64,000 nucleotides of DNA from Fen-999 sp041480065. GTDB lineage: Bacteria > Pseudomonadota > Gammaproteobacteria > Burkholderiales > Rhodocyclaceae. A program made the translations under genes and the position numbers. Below, in pieces: positions 25,714-34,935 of the stretch. The DNA is taken from the NCBI GenBank assembly GCA_041480065.1, contig JBGOZF010000005.1, forward strand, positions 29,025-93,024. The letters run 5' to 3'. Every line of letters starts with the position of its first letter. Positions within the stretch are counted from its first letter, which is position 1. The notes under the pieces are model-generated. The model was not told the DNA's origin. It searched no databases and saw nothing but the letters and a program-made list of their open reading frames with translations.

Positions 25714-26876
25714 GGGAAACCAAGGCCGAGCGCAAGTGGCGTCAGCGCCAGAGCGCGCGCGAACGTGAAGCCGAGCAGCGCGCCGCCAACGAGAGCGATT
25801 TCGCGCATTACAACTGGACCGGACAGAAGGCGGGCGACGAGTTCTTCAAGCTGCATGATGAGCCGGCATTCGGCGGCACTGGATCGAGCGGTGTCGTGCT
25901 GCCGCCGCACAGCCTATCGGTCAGCCGGCATCCGACGGTCGGAGCCTCGGTCATCAATGCGTACGCCCACGGGCTCGAATACGCGGAGCAGGTGTTCGGG
26001 GCGGGTGGGGTTGGGTTGTTCAGCGCAGCGATGGGGGCATTCTTCCTTCTTCTATTTGTGCCTACCCTGTTGGACGGAACACTAGCATTCGATTTCACCT
26101 CGTCCGTAATCTTGCTGACGTTGGTCTTCATTGGGCTAATGACTTGGCTCGGCTCCCGCTTCGACACCATCGGCTACCGCTATACCCCGGTCATGTTCAA
26201 CCGCGCTCTGGGCAAGGTGCATGTCTTCCGCGACCATACCAAGTTTCTCAGCCTTTGGCCGCTGTGGGGCGGCGGCAACCATGCCATCGATACCTATGAC
26301 TGGTCCTGCGTTCGGGCGCAGGTGAGCAGCTTCCGGACCTTTAGCCGTACGGTCGCCCAGGACAACGCGAAACTAGGCTGCCTCGTCTTCAAGGCGCCGG
26401 ACCAGCCGGAAGTGGTTGCCGAATTTCCTATCGGCATCACCAGCAGCGCCCTGGCGGTGCAGAACCTGCTGGACTATTGGGAGCACATCCGCCGCTACAT
26501 GGAACACGAAAGCCCGATGTTCCCCGAAGGCGAAGGCCCCTACGAGCAGCCGACCACGCAAAGCCTGCTCGGTGCGCTCTTCTTCGGCCAGCCTTTCATC
26601 GGCCCCGGCTGGCGCGAGCAGTACCAGAACGCCGACACGCTGACAGTAATCTGGCAGGGCATTTCGCTCTTCCTGTTCCCGATCACGATGCTGTTCGGTC
26701 TGTGCCGCTGGGTGAGCTACCACATCCGCAGCGAACCGAAGTGGCCGGCCGAGATACTGGCCAGCGTTGGCGGTGCGGCGCTCAAGGGCGGCGATCTTGA
26801 GGCGTGGCGCGGGTTGATCCCGGAGAGGCAGAGGCGCGTCGATACGCCGGCCAATCCGATGATCGAAGAGCGCTGA
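25710..26876 (+). CDS. Putative immunity membrane protein 2 (paralog)
   Basis: A 388-residue paralog of the protein coupled to the toxin. The first roughly 95 and last roughly 240 residues are nearly the same (RETKAERKWRQRQSARERE; YEQPTTQSLLGA; GPGWREQY), but the hydrophobic hairpin between them (AAMGAFFLLLFVPTLLDG and on) is unrelated in sequence. The ATG at 25710 overlaps the orphan toxin domain stop by 4 nt. The frame is open for another 200 codons upstream, but that part is an out-of-frame reading of the orphan domain. Confidence 0.72.
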   Translation: MRETKAERKWRQRQSAREREAEQRAANESDFAHYNWTGQKAGDEFFKLHDEPAFGGTGSSGVVLPPHSLSVSRHPTVGASVINAYAHGLEYAEQVFGAGGVGLFSAAMGAFFLLLFVPTLLDGTLAFDFTSSVILLTLVFIGLMTWLGSRFDTIGYRYTPVMFNRALGKVHVFRDHTKFLSLWPLWGGGNHAIDTYDWSCVRAQVSSFRTFSRTVAQDNAKLGCLVFKAPDQPEVVAEFPIGITSSALAVQNLLDYWEHIRRYMEHESPMFPEGEGPYEQPTTQSLLGALFFGQPFIGPGWREQYQNADTLTVIWQGISLFLFPITMLFGLCRWVSYHIRSEPKWPAEILASVGGAALKGGDLEAWRGLIPERQRRVDTPANPMIEER

Positions 26877-26905
26877 CGTTCGTCGCGTCTATCGAGGAAA
26901 CTCGT

Positions 26906-28105
26906 TTGAGAGAGACGAAAGCCGAGCGCAAATGGCGTCAGCGGCAACGGCAAAAGGAACGCGAGCAAGACCCGCTGCCAGGCGCTAACGAGAGCGACTT
27001 TGCGCGCCGCCGCTGGACCGGATTGACGTCGTATCTGGAGTTTCTTTCTCTCCACGATCTGCCGCACTTCCAAGGTCTAGGGAAGACAGGCGTGGTCCTG
27101 CCGCCGAATATGCTCTCCGTAAGCCGAACGCCGACGGTGGGCATCATGGTCATGGAGGCGTATGCGCATGGCTTGTCGTATGCAATGCCGGCTTTTGTGG
27201 TTGGTGGACTTGGGACTTTCGCTTGGCTTCTGGGCGCCCTTCCGATGGGCTACTTGACGTTCCTCGAACCGCTGGCGAATTGGGGCGCCTTCGAGGCAGT
27301 GCTATTGCTTGTAGGCCTGATATCCCTGTACTTGTGCATTCGCTTCGACACCTACGGCTTCCGCTACGACCCGGTGTTGTTGAATCGCGCCCTGGGCCTT
27401 GTGCATGTATTCAAGTCGGAGGCGAAGCTCTGGAGCCTCAAGCCTCTGTTCGGTTCCGGCGGATACTCCATCTCGACGTTTGATTGGTCGTGCATTCGGG
27501 CACAGATCAGCTCCTACGAGGTCGAGGTTCACAACTACAACCTTGGGTGGTCCGCCCCGCCGCTGGTCGGACAGGCGGTAAAGCTCGATTGCTTGGTCTT
27601 CGAGTCTCCCGAGAAACCGTTGGTCGTTGCCCAGTTTCCGCTTCATGTTCATGCCAGTGCTGAAGATCCTCAGTTGCTGCTCGACCACTGGGAGCACATC
27701 CGCCGCTACATGGAACACGAAGGCCCGATGTTCCCGGAAGGCGAAGGCCCCTACGAACAGCCGACGACGCAAAGCCTGCTCGGCGCCATCTTCCTCGGCC
27801 AGCCCTTCATTGGCCCCGGCTGGCGCGAACAGTACGAGAACGCCGACTGGCCGACGATGATCTGGCAGGGCGTTTCGCCGTTCTTCTTCCCTGTGACGAT
27901 GTTGCTCGGTGTCGCGCGTTGGGCGAGCTATCACATCAGGAGCGAACCGAAATGGCCAGCCGAGATTCTGGCCAGTGTCGGTGGTGCGACGCTGCACGGT
28001 GCCGATCTGGATGCCTGGCGCAAGGTGATTCCGGAGAAACCCAAGCGCATCGAGGTTGGCGCTCGTCCGGCGCTTGACGACCTGCAGAACCTTACAAGGC
28101 AATGA
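26906..28105 (+). CDS. Putative immunity membrane protein 3 (divergent paralog)
   Basis: A 399-residue third paralog. I start it at TTG 26906, because it aligns with the RETKAERKWRQRQ start of the other two and has GAGGAAA upstream. The N-terminal half is clearly more diverged (KEREQDPLPGANESDFARRRWTG), with its own hydrophobic hairpin at about 105-150, while the C-terminal part from HWEHIRRYMEHEGPMFPEGE onward is almost unchanged. No toxin domain precedes it; only 29 nt separate it from immunity gene 2. Confidence 0.7.
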   Translation: MRETKAERKWRQRQRQKEREQDPLPGANESDFARRRWTGLTSYLEFLSLHDLPHFQGLGKTGVVLPPNMLSVSRTPTVGIMVMEAYAHGLSYAMPAFVVGGLGTFAWLLGALPMGYLTFLEPLANWGAFEAVLLLVGLISLYLCIRFDTYGFRYDPVLLNRALGLVHVFKSEAKLWSLKPLFGSGGYSISTFDWSCIRAQISSYEVEVHNYNLGWSAPPLVGQAVKLDCLVFESPEKPLVVAQFPLHVHASAEDPQLLLDHWEHIRRYMEHEGPMFPEGEGPYEQPTTQSLLGAIFLGQPFIGPGWREQYENADWPTMIWQGVSPFFFPVTMLLGVARWASYHIRSEPKWPAEILASVGGATLHGADLDAWRKVIPEKPKRIEVGARPALDDLQNLTRQ

Positions 28106-28157
28106 GTACCGAGACGAATCGAACGGTAAGATGGTGTTCCGTGTGGCAAGTGCTTCC

Positions 28158-28673
28158 ATGAAAGTACTCAACATCCACCAGCGCGAACTGCCGGTTGCTG
28201 CCGAGCGCGTGGGCAGCTTGATCAATTCGCTCGCCTCGCCGGACGACGCCTTGTGGCCGAGGCAGTGGTGGCCACGGATCGCTTTCGATCGTCCGCTGTC
28301 GGTCGGTGCGTCCGGCGGGCACGGTCCGATCGGCTACTGCATCGAGGAATACCGGCCCGGCGAATCGATCCGGTTTCGTTTCCTGGCGCCGAGGGGATTC
28401 GACGGTTTCCACCGCCTGGACCTCGTTCGCGAGCGCGAGGGCGCGGTGATCTTGCGCCATACCCTGCAGATGACGGCGCGCGGTCTTTCCACTCTGTGGT
28501 GGTCCTTGGCCATCCGACACGTGCACGACGCCCTGATCGAAGACGCCTTCGCCACCGCCGAGCGTTCGCTTGGGCTACGGCCGCAATTGCGGTCGTGGTC
28601 GGCGTGGGTGAAGTTGCTGCGCTGGCTGATGTCCGGCGGCCGTGCCGGGCCGCAGGCTTTCGCTAACGCGTGA
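28158..28673 (+). CDS. SRPBCC family protein
   Basis: A 171-residue protein of the START/Bet v1-like fold, which usually forms a hydrophobic ligand pocket. Features are VAAERVGSLINSLASPDDALWP, GPIGYCIEEYRPGESIRFRF and a C-terminal helix. I prefer the ATG at 28158 (MKVLNIHQREL) because related proteins begin there; an ATG at 28131 is possible. Its 3' end overlaps the 3' end of rsgA by 11 nt. Ligand is unknown. Confidence 0.75.
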   Translation: MKVLNIHQRELPVAAERVGSLINSLASPDDALWPRQWWPRIAFDRPLSVGASGGHGPIGYCIEEYRPGESIRFRFLAPRGFDGFHRLDLVREREGAVILRHTLQMTARGLSTLWWSLAIRHVHDALIEDAFATAERSLGLRPQLRSWSAWVKLLRWLMSGGRAGPQAFANA

Positions 28674-29520
28674 TGGCGAGGAAATGCTGGTAGCGGCGTG
28701 GATCGATGGTGCCGTCCGCCACCAGCGCCTTCACCGCGCAGTCGGGTTCCGCGGTGTGGTGGCAATCGTGGAAGCGACATCGGCCCAGCGTCTGCCGGAA
28801 CTCCGGAAAGCCTTGTTCGATTTCGCCGAAGGCGAGATGCGCGAGCCCGAACTCCTGTAGCCCGGGGCTGTCGATGATGGCCGTCCGGGCATCGAGGTGG
28901 TAAAGGGTGGCATGAGTGGTGGTGTGCTTGCCGGAATCCAGCGCCGTCGAGATCTCGCGCGTGTTGGCGCCGGCACCGGGAACGAGGGTGTTGATGATCG
29001 TCGATTTGCCCATGCCCGATTGTCCCACCAGCACGCTCGTGTGCCCGTGCAGGCAGGGTAGCAGCGGCGAAATGTCCCGTTTCGCACACATTTCCAGGAC
29101 CGGGTAGCCGAGCTTCCCGAACGCGGCCAACTGTTCGCGCGCGGCGGGTAGCGCGGCCGCGAGATCGATCTTGTTGAGTACGATGACGGCCCGTATGCCT
29201 TCATGTTCGGCGGCCACCAGCGCGCGGGTCAGCAGTTCGTCGCTGAAGCCCGGCTCGGTGGCGGTGACCAGTACCACCTGGTCGACGTTGGCCGCGACCA
29301 GTTTCTGTTTCCACTGGTCGCTGCGATAGATGAGCGATTTGCGCGGCAGGTGGTCGACGATGCGCGCTTGGCCGTCGCCGGCCGGCTCGATATACACCCG
29401 GTCGCCACAGGCATAGATGCTCTTCTTGCCGCGCGGCACCGCCTGACAACGAACGCCTGACGAAGACTCCACCTCGTAGTGCCGCCCGTGGGCGGCGACG
29501 ATGATGCCTTCGGTATTCAA
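28663..29520 (-). CDS. rsgA: Ribosome small subunit-dependent GTPase A
   Basis: A 285-residue circularly permuted GTPase acting in 30S subunit maturation. An N-terminal OB domain is followed by G4 (LNKIDLA), then G1 (GQSGMGKST) and G3 (DSPGLQEF), the order diagnostic of RsgA. A C-terminal zinc knuckle is seen in RCRFHDCHHTAEPDC. The start appears to be TTG (MNTEGIIV); no better start is present downstream in frame. Convergent with the SRPBCC gene. Confidence 0.94.
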   Translation of the reverse strand: MNTEGIIVAAHGRHYEVESSSGVRCQAVPRGKKSIYACGDRVYIEPAGDGQARIVDHLPRKSLIYRSDQWKQKLVAANVDQVVLVTATEPGFSDELLTRALVAAEHEGIRAVIVLNKIDLAAALPAAREQLAAFGKLGYPVLEMCAKRDISPLLPCLHGHTSVLVGQSGMGKSTIINTLVPGAGANTREISTALDSGKHTTTHATLYHLDARTAIIDSPGLQEFGLAHLAFGEIEQGFPEFRQTLGRCRFHDCHHTAEPDCAVKALVADGTIDPRRYQHFLAITR

Positions 29521-29556
29521 CGGGCGGTGACGATGCGGGTGATCATCCGGCAGAGC

Positions 29557-29850
29557 TTACTTGAACTTGTAATAGCGCTGGTTGAGAAAGGCGGCCACGT
29601 TTTCTTCGTCTTCCGGGAACCACTTGGCGTCGATCTGCGTGGCGCACATGGATACGCGCTGGCGCAGGGCCTGCATCGACTTGACGAGGCGTTCCGGTCG
29701 CGTGTAGATGCTGCTGCCGTCTGCGCCCATCAAGCGGACATGGCAGGCGACGCATTGCTTGTCGTGCAGTGTCTGGCCGACTTTCGGGTCCGCGGCGGCA
29801 AAGGCGGCCATCGGCAGCGCCAGGGCAATCAGGGCAATCCGTGCATTCAT
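29557..29850 (-). CDS. Small class I cytochrome c
   Basis: A 97-residue secreted c-type cytochrome. A signal peptide (ALIALALPMAAFA) is followed by the haem-binding CVACH at about residues 34-38 and a C-terminal helix ending in FLNQRYYKFK. The axial Met is likely in the MCATQ or earlier RLMGADG segment. Such monohaem proteins shuttle electrons in the periplasm. It lies 36 nt upstream of rsgA and 11 nt downstream of the protease gene. Confidence 0.87.
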   Translation of the reverse strand: MNARIALIALALPMAAFAAADPKVGQTLHDKQCVACHVRLMGADGSSIYTRPERLVKSMQALRQRVSMCATQIDAKWFPEDEENVAAFLNQRYYKFK

Positions 29851-29861
29851 GATGAATCCTT

Positions 29862-31112
29862 TCAGGACGAACGCAGCCGGGCGATGCGCAGGCTGGCGGG
29901 TGGGTGGGAGTCGTAGAACAGCGAGTGCAGCGGATCGGGCGTCAACGTCGCCGCGTTGTCCCGGTAGAGCTTGACCAGAGCGGCGACCAGGCTGCCGGCG
30001 TCGGCCTGTCGGGCGGCGTAGGCATCGGCCTCGTATTCGTGGCGCCTCGACAGCCCGGAGGCCACGGGCGTCAGCGGGAAGATGAATGCCGGCAGTGCTT
30101 GCGAGAACAGGATCAGCGCCATCGCCGTGCTGCCGGTGGCGACGCCGAGGCCTTGATAGAACCAGGGCTCGGCGATCAGTTGGCCGAGCAGCCAGAGCAG
30201 CGCGAGGCTCACCAGGGACATGACGCCGATGCGCTTCCAGACGTGATGGCGCCGGAAATGCCCGAGTTCGTGGGCGAGCACAGCCTCCACCTCGGGCGGC
30301 GCCAGCTTGTCGATCAGGGTGTCGAAGAAGACGATGCGGCGGGCAGCGCCGAGTCCGGTGAAGTAGGCGTTGCCGTGGGCGGAGCGCTTCGATCCGTCCA
30401 TGACGAACAATCCCGATGCCGTGAAACCGCAGCGCCCGAGCAGGGACTCAATGCGGCTCTTCAGGTCGCCGTCGGGCAGCGGCGAGAACTTGTTGAACAG
30501 CGGTGCGATCAGGGTCGGATACAGCAGCATCACCAGCAGGTTGAACGCCAGCCAGAACAGCCAGACGTACAACCACCAGCGCGTGCCCATCGCGGTCATC
30601 AGCCAGAGCACGGCCAGCAGCAAGGGGCCGCCGATCAGCACGGCAAGCAGCGCCTGCTTGGCGAGGTCGGCGAGGAAAAGCTTCCATGTCATCTTGTTGA
30701 AGCCGAATCGTTCCTCGACGACGAAAGTGCCGTAGAGCCCGAAGGGCAGTTCGATCAGGAAGCCGATCACGCCGACGCTGGCGAACAGTGCCAGACCGTA
30801 GGCGTAGCCGCGATCCGCGAAGACGCCGACCCAGAAACCGTCGAGCCACTGCAGCAGGCCGCCGAGTGTGAATGCGAGCAGCAGCAGGGTTTCCACCGCC
30901 AGCGATACGAGCGCGAGATGGATTTTGGTCCGCGTGTAATCGGCGGCCTTCTGGTGTTCGGTCAGGGAGATGCCGGCGGCGAAGTCGGCAGGTACGGCTT
31001 GACGGTTGTCGGCGATATGACGCGACTGGCGCAGGGCCAGCCAGATGCGAAGTCCGACGCTGATGGCGACGGCGGCGAGGAAGACGAGCGTGAACTGCGT
31101 GGCGGAAAGCAT
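29862..31112 (-). CDS. M48 family Ste24-type membrane endopeptidase
   Basis: A 416-residue integral-membrane zinc protease. About six hydrophobic segments surround the active site HELGH in VLAHELGHFRRHHVWK; a second Glu in RRHEYEADAYA completes the zinc site. The N-terminal PF16491-like region ends with FVVEERFGFNKMT, typical of CAAX-prenyl-protease homologues. The ATG at 31112 (MLSATQFTLV) gives the expected length; the longer frame upstream overlaps orn and is not protein-like. It probably handles membrane protein quality control. Confidence 0.9.
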   Translation of the reverse strand: MLSATQFTLVFLAAVAISVGLRIWLALRQSRHIADNRQAVPADFAAGISLTEHQKAADYTRTKIHLALVSLAVETLLLLAFTLGGLLQWLDGFWVGVFADRGYAYGLALFASVGVIGFLIELPFGLYGTFVVEERFGFNKMTWKLFLADLAKQALLAVLIGGPLLLAVLWLMTAMGTRWWLYVWLFWLAFNLLVMLLYPTLIAPLFNKFSPLPDGDLKSRIESLLGRCGFTASGLFVMDGSKRSAHGNAYFTGLGAARRIVFFDTLIDKLAPPEVEAVLAHELGHFRRHHVWKRIGVMSLVSLALLWLLGQLIAEPWFYQGLGVATGSTAMALILFSQALPAFIFPLTPVASGLSRRHEYEADAYAARQADAGSLVAALVKLYRDNAATLTPDPLHSLFYDSHPPASLRIARLRSS

Positions 31113-31161
31113 GGGCGGCGGGGAACTATGAGAAGATCGGGTTTTTGTTGGCGGAAAAATT

Positions 31162-31707
31162 ATGGCACAAGACCAAAATGCCCTCGTCTGGCTGGATATG
31201 GAGATGACGGGGCTCAATCCCGACAGCGACCGCATCATCGAGATGGCGGTGGTGATCACCAACAGCCAGCTCGAAACCGTCGCCGAAAGCGCGCTCTGGG
31301 TGGTGCATCAGGCCGACGCCGTGCTCGACGGCATGGACGACTGGAACAAGAAGACCCATGGCAAGTCGGGTCTTATCGACAAGGTGAAATCCTCGGCGCT
31401 CACCGAGGCGGATGTCGAGGTCCAGTGCATCGAGTTCCTCAAGCGCCATGTGCCGGCCGGCAAGTCGCCGATGTGCGGCAACTCGATCTGCCAGGATCGC
31501 CGATTCATGGCGCGCTGGATGCCCAAGCTGGAAGCCTATTTCCATTACCGCAACCTCGACGTTTCTACGTTGAAGGAACTGTGCAAGCGCTGGAAGCCGG
31601 AAGTGGCCAAGGGCTTCGAAAAGAAATCCCGCCATGAGGCGCTCGCCGACATCCACGAGTCGATCGACGAACTCAAGTACTACCGGGACAACTTCCTGAA
31701 GCTGTAG
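31162..31707 (+). CDS. orn: Oligoribonuclease
   Basis: A 181-residue DEDDh 3'-5' exonuclease that degrades very short RNAs and pGpG, the breakdown product of cyclic di-GMP. The first acidic residues are D12 and E14 in WLDMEMTGLNPDSDRIIE; SICQDRRFM gives the next Asp, and KSRHEALADI the His and last Asp. Length is standard. It is divergent from the Ste24 gene and convergent with the following membrane protein gene. Confidence 0.96.
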   Translation: MAQDQNALVWLDMEMTGLNPDSDRIIEMAVVITNSQLETVAESALWVVHQADAVLDGMDDWNKKTHGKSGLIDKVKSSALTEADVEVQCIEFLKRHVPAGKSPMCGNSICQDRRFMARWMPKLEAYFHYRNLDVSTLKELCKRWKPEVAKGFEKKSRHEALADIHESIDELKYYRDNFLKL

Positions 31708-31720
31708 TTCAGTCGCACCC

Positions 31721-33295
31721 TCAGTCGCGACGATAGAGGCGCAGGACTTCGTTGCGGTCGCCGGGGCGGTGTCCTTCCCAGGTCTTGTGCCAGCCGGACA
31801 GCGCGGCGTCGCCGGGATTGTCCTGGGTGATCAGCCACTCGCAGTCGGCAGCCTTCCAGCGCGTGCGGATGCCGGCAAAGTAGTCGAGCATCGCCCGCTG
31901 CGGCAGGCCGAGGCCGCGGCGGGCGATGCAGCCCGCATTTTCCGGCAGGGCTGCGCGCAGCGAAGCCATGACCGGCCGGTAGGTCTTGCCGTAGTCGATC
32001 CAGGGCATCCACAGCAAGGCAAGCAGGGCCCACATGACGGTCAAGCCCGCCGCCCAGCGGCTGGCGACGCGCCACGGCGAGCGCGGCATGTGGATCAGTA
32101 GGGCCAGCCAGAGCGCGGTGACGGCAGATGCCGCGACGACGGCGAATGGCGAGAACGACGCGACGAATCCCGGTTCCAGCTTGACGAAGTTGTAAGCGAT
32201 CTTCGGCGGCCAGCCGGTCAGCATGGCGATCAAGCCCAGCCGGATCAGCGCGGCGACGATGGTGAAGGTCATCATGCCGAACCAGTCCCAGGCGCTGGCG
32301 GCGCCGCGCTTCAGGCGTTCGGTGCCCGCCGCGGCGAGCAGCACAAGTGGCGGCAGCATCGGCAGCGCGGTCAGTGGTTTGGCTTCGTGGACCAGAAACC
32401 ATGCGAGCGCGGCTATGGCACCGACCAGGGGCAGCATGATCTGGGCTTCGGTCAGATGCCTACGGCCGAACCAGAGCATCCAGAGCGCGATGAACTGGAC
32501 GGGCCAGACGAACCAGCCGAGCCATTGGATATGGGTGGTAGTGAAGCCGCCGGCCGGCGCGATGGACGTCAGTTCGGCCGCCCACCAGGCGTCGAGGAAT
32601 TCGGGGCCTTGCCGGATCAGGATCATCGGCCAGAGGGCAGCGATCGCCCCTGTCAGCGTCACGGCGATGACGAATGCCCCCCAGCGGCGGTACGCCAATG
32701 GTGCAAGCAGCAGTGGCAGGATCGGCAGGGTGGCGTTGAGGCCGCCGGCCAAAAAGCCTGCGCCCATGCTGCCACCGAGCAGCAGTCCGCCGGCCAGCGG
32801 TCTTTCCTCGAGCAGGCTTGTGCCCCAATAGGCCCCCGCGGCCGCGGCCAGGATGGCAGCCGCCGGCTGCGTTTCGTGCAACGGGACCAGCAGCCCCAGG
32901 GTGCCTATCGCCAGGAGCGGTGCGCCGCGGCCCGCTTCGCTGCCATAGAGCCATTTCACCGCCCGCGACAGGGCAATCAGAAAGAAGGCGCCGAACAGGG
33001 CCGAAGCCAGGCGCGCGCCATCATGGAAGGCCAGGACAGAATGCGTGACACGGGCGAGCAGGGCGGCGACCCAGTAGTACAACGGTTCCGCCTGGGGCCA
33101 GGATTCGCCGGCGATGGCGGGCAGGCGCCAGTTGTTGCCGGCCAGGAATTCGTGGACGACGCCCAGATGGAGGGCATCTTCGGATTTCCAGGGGTCGTGC
33201 CCGATGACGCCGGCAAGTAGATAGATTGCGCACAGCAGAAAGACCAAACCTGGGTGAGGCCCGGGTTGGCGTTCGTCAGCGGTGATGGTGAACAA
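31721..33295 (-). CDS. ArnT/PMT-like membrane glycosyltransferase
   Basis: A 524-residue polytopic protein with about twelve hydrophobic segments. The first external loop contains HDPWKSEDALHLGVVHEFLAG-type sequence with the acidic pair expected of family 39-like transferases, then AEPLYYW. It is similar in kind to, but clearly not a copy of, the ArnT at 9777-11519. The start appears to be TTG. The sugar and acceptor are unknown. An ArnT-like role in surface modification is plausible only. Confidence 0.72.
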   Translation of the reverse strand: MFTITADERQPGPHPGLVFLLCAIYLLAGVIGHDPWKSEDALHLGVVHEFLAGNNWRLPAIAGESWPQAEPLYYWVAALLARVTHSVLAFHDGARLASALFGAFFLIALSRAVKWLYGSEAGRGAPLLAIGTLGLLVPLHETQPAAAILAAAAGAYWGTSLLEERPLAGGLLLGGSMGAGFLAGGLNATLPILPLLLAPLAYRRWGAFVIAVTLTGAIAALWPMILIRQGPEFLDAWWAAELTSIAPAGGFTTTHIQWLGWFVWPVQFIALWMLWFGRRHLTEAQIMLPLVGAIAALAWFLVHEAKPLTALPMLPPLVLLAAAGTERLKRGAASAWDWFGMMTFTIVAALIRLGLIAMLTGWPPKIAYNFVKLEPGFVASFSPFAVVAASAVTALWLALLIHMPRSPWRVASRWAAGLTVMWALLALLWMPWIDYGKTYRPVMASLRAALPENAGCIARRGLGLPQRAMLDYFAGIRTRWKAADCEWLITQDNPGDAALSGWHKTWEGHRPGDRNEVLRLYRRD

Positions 33296-33314
33296 GGTCG
33301 ATGATTCTCAGGAA

Positions 33315-33341
33315 CAAAAAAAGGCAGCCGAAGCTGCCTTT
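33315..33341 (-). terminator. Rho-independent terminator of rpmE
   Basis: On the minus strand, AAAGGCAGC and GCTGCCTTT form a perfect 9-bp stem around a TTCG tetraloop, and the stem runs into a stretch of seven to eight T (A on the plus strand at 33315-33322). It lies 20 nt after the rpmE stop and just before the ArnT-like gene, so it should end the trxA-rho-rpmE transcripts. Confidence 0.92.
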
Positions 33342-33361
33342 CCTGGCATTGGTCAGTTCAT

Positions 33362-33574
33362 TCAGGCTGCCGTGCGCTTGCCGTACTTCTGACGGAAGCG
33401 CTCGACACGGCCGGCGGTGTCCACGATCTTCTGCTTGCCGGTGTAGAACGGGTGGCAGGATGAGCAGACTTCGATGTGCAGGGGCTTGCTGTTGGTCGAA
33501 CTGGTCTTGAAGACGTTGCCGCAACTGCAAGTCACCTCGATTTCCTGGTACTTCGGGTGGATGCCTTCTTTCAT
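33362..33574 (-). CDS. rpmE: Ribosomal protein L31
   Basis: A 70-residue large-subunit protein. It is the zinc-binding C+ form, with Cys at 16, 18, 37 and 40 (VTCSCGN and EVCSSCHPF). MKEGIHPKYQ is the family N-terminus. It follows rho on the same strand after about 100 nt, the usual betaproteobacterial order, and is followed by a strong terminator. Confidence 0.96.
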   Translation of the reverse strand: MKEGIHPKYQEIEVTCSCGNVFKTSSTNSKPLHIEVCSSCHPFYTGKQKIVDTAGRVERFRQKYGKRTAA

Positions 33575-33675
33575 GGTTTCTGTCCTCGAATCTGTGGTGC
33601 CCGTGAATGTGGCGGGCCGGAAAGGCCGGCATTATGCCCACAAACGCCTTTCAAATCAAGCAAACTTCAGGGGCG

Positions 33676-34935
33676 TTAGCCCCTGCGCATGGCGTCGAAG
33701 AATTCGGCGTTGTTCTTCGTCGCCTTGACCTTGTCGAGCAGGAATTCCATGGCTTCGAGATCGTCCAGGCCGTAGAGCAGTTTGCGCAGGATCCAGACCT
33801 TTTGCAGGACGTCGGGCTTGAGCAGCAGTTCCTCGCGCCGGGTGCCGGACCGGTTGACGTTGATTGCCGGATAGACGCGCTTTTCCGCCATGCGCCGGTC
33901 AAGATGGATTTCCATGTTGCCGGTGCCCTTGAACTCTTCGTAGATGACGTCGTCCATGCGGCTGCCGGTGTCGATCAGGGCGGTGGCGATGATGGTCAGC
34001 GAACCGCCTTCCTCGAGGTTGCGCGCGGCGCCAAAGAAGCGCTTCGGCTTCTGCAGGGCGTTGGCGTCGACGCCGCCGGTCAGCACCTTGCCGGAAGCCG
34101 GCTGCACGGTGTTGTAGGCGCGCGCCAGGCGCGTGATCGAGTCGAGCAGGATCACCACGTCCTTCTTGTGCTCGGTCAGGCGCTTGGCCTTCTCGATCAC
34201 CATTTCCGCGACCTGGACGTGGCGCGTCGCCGGTTCGTCGAAGGTCGAGGCGACCACCTCGCCCTTGACGGTGCGAGACATCTCGGTCACTTCCTCGGGA
34301 CGTTCGTCGATCAGCAGCACGATCAGGACGACGTCGGGATGATTGGTGGTGATGGCGTGGGCGATGTGTTGCATCATCACCGTCTTGCCGGACTTCGGGC
34401 TGGAAACCAGCAGGCCGCGCTGGCCCTTGCCGATCGGCGCGATGATGTCGATGATGCGGCTGGTGGTGTTCTCTTCGGCGCGGATGTCGCGTTCGAGTTT
34501 CATGTGCACCGTCGGGTGCAGCGGCGTCAGGTTCTCGAACAGGATCTTGTGCTTGGAGTTCTCGGGCGTCTCGCCATTCACCTTGTCCAGTTTGACCAGC
34601 GCGAAATATCGCTCGCCCTCCTTGGGGGTGCGGATCTCGCCTTCGACGCTGTCGCCCGTGTGCAGGTTGAAGCGGCGGATTTGCGACGGCGAGACGTAGA
34701 TGTCGTCCGTGCTGGCGAGGTACGAGGTTTCGGGCGAACGCAGGAAGCCGAAGCCGTCCGGCAGTACCTCCATGACGCCATCGCCGAAGATGGATTCGCC
34801 TTTCTTGGCCTGATTCTTCAGCAGGGCGAAGATCAGTTCCTGTTTGCGCAGCCGGTTGGCGCCTTCGATGCCATTGGCGTTGGCCATTTCCAGCAGTTCG
34901 CTGACGTGATGGGCTTTGAGCTCCGAGAGATGCAT
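33676..34935 (-). CDS. rho: Transcription termination factor Rho
   Basis: A 419-residue hexameric RNA helicase. The N-terminal RNA-binding cold-shock-like domain includes DGFGFLRSPE; the ATPase domain has Walker A VSSPKSGKT, Walker B VVILLDSITRLARAYN, the Q-loop and the R-loop GGVDANAL. Length and motifs match the family. A long, structured leader separates it from trxA upstream. Rho often controls its own synthesis in that leader, which is possible here. Confidence 0.97.
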   Translation of the reverse strand: MHLSELKAHHVSELLEMANANGIEGANRLRKQELIFALLKNQAKKGESIFGDGVMEVLPDGFGFLRSPETSYLASTDDIYVSPSQIRRFNLHTGDSVEGEIRTPKEGERYFALVKLDKVNGETPENSKHKILFENLTPLHPTVHMKLERDIRAEENTTSRIIDIIAPIGKGQRGLLVSSPKSGKTVMMQHIAHAITTNHPDVVLIVLLIDERPEEVTEMSRTVKGEVVASTFDEPATRHVQVAEMVIEKAKRLTEHKKDVVILLDSITRLARAYNTVQPASGKVLTGGVDANALQKPKRFFGAARNLEEGGSLTIIATALIDTGSRMDDVIYEEFKGTGNMEIHLDRRMAEKRVYPAINVNRSGTRREELLLKPDVLQKVWILRKLLYGLDDLEAMEFLLDKVKATKNNAEFFDAMRRG

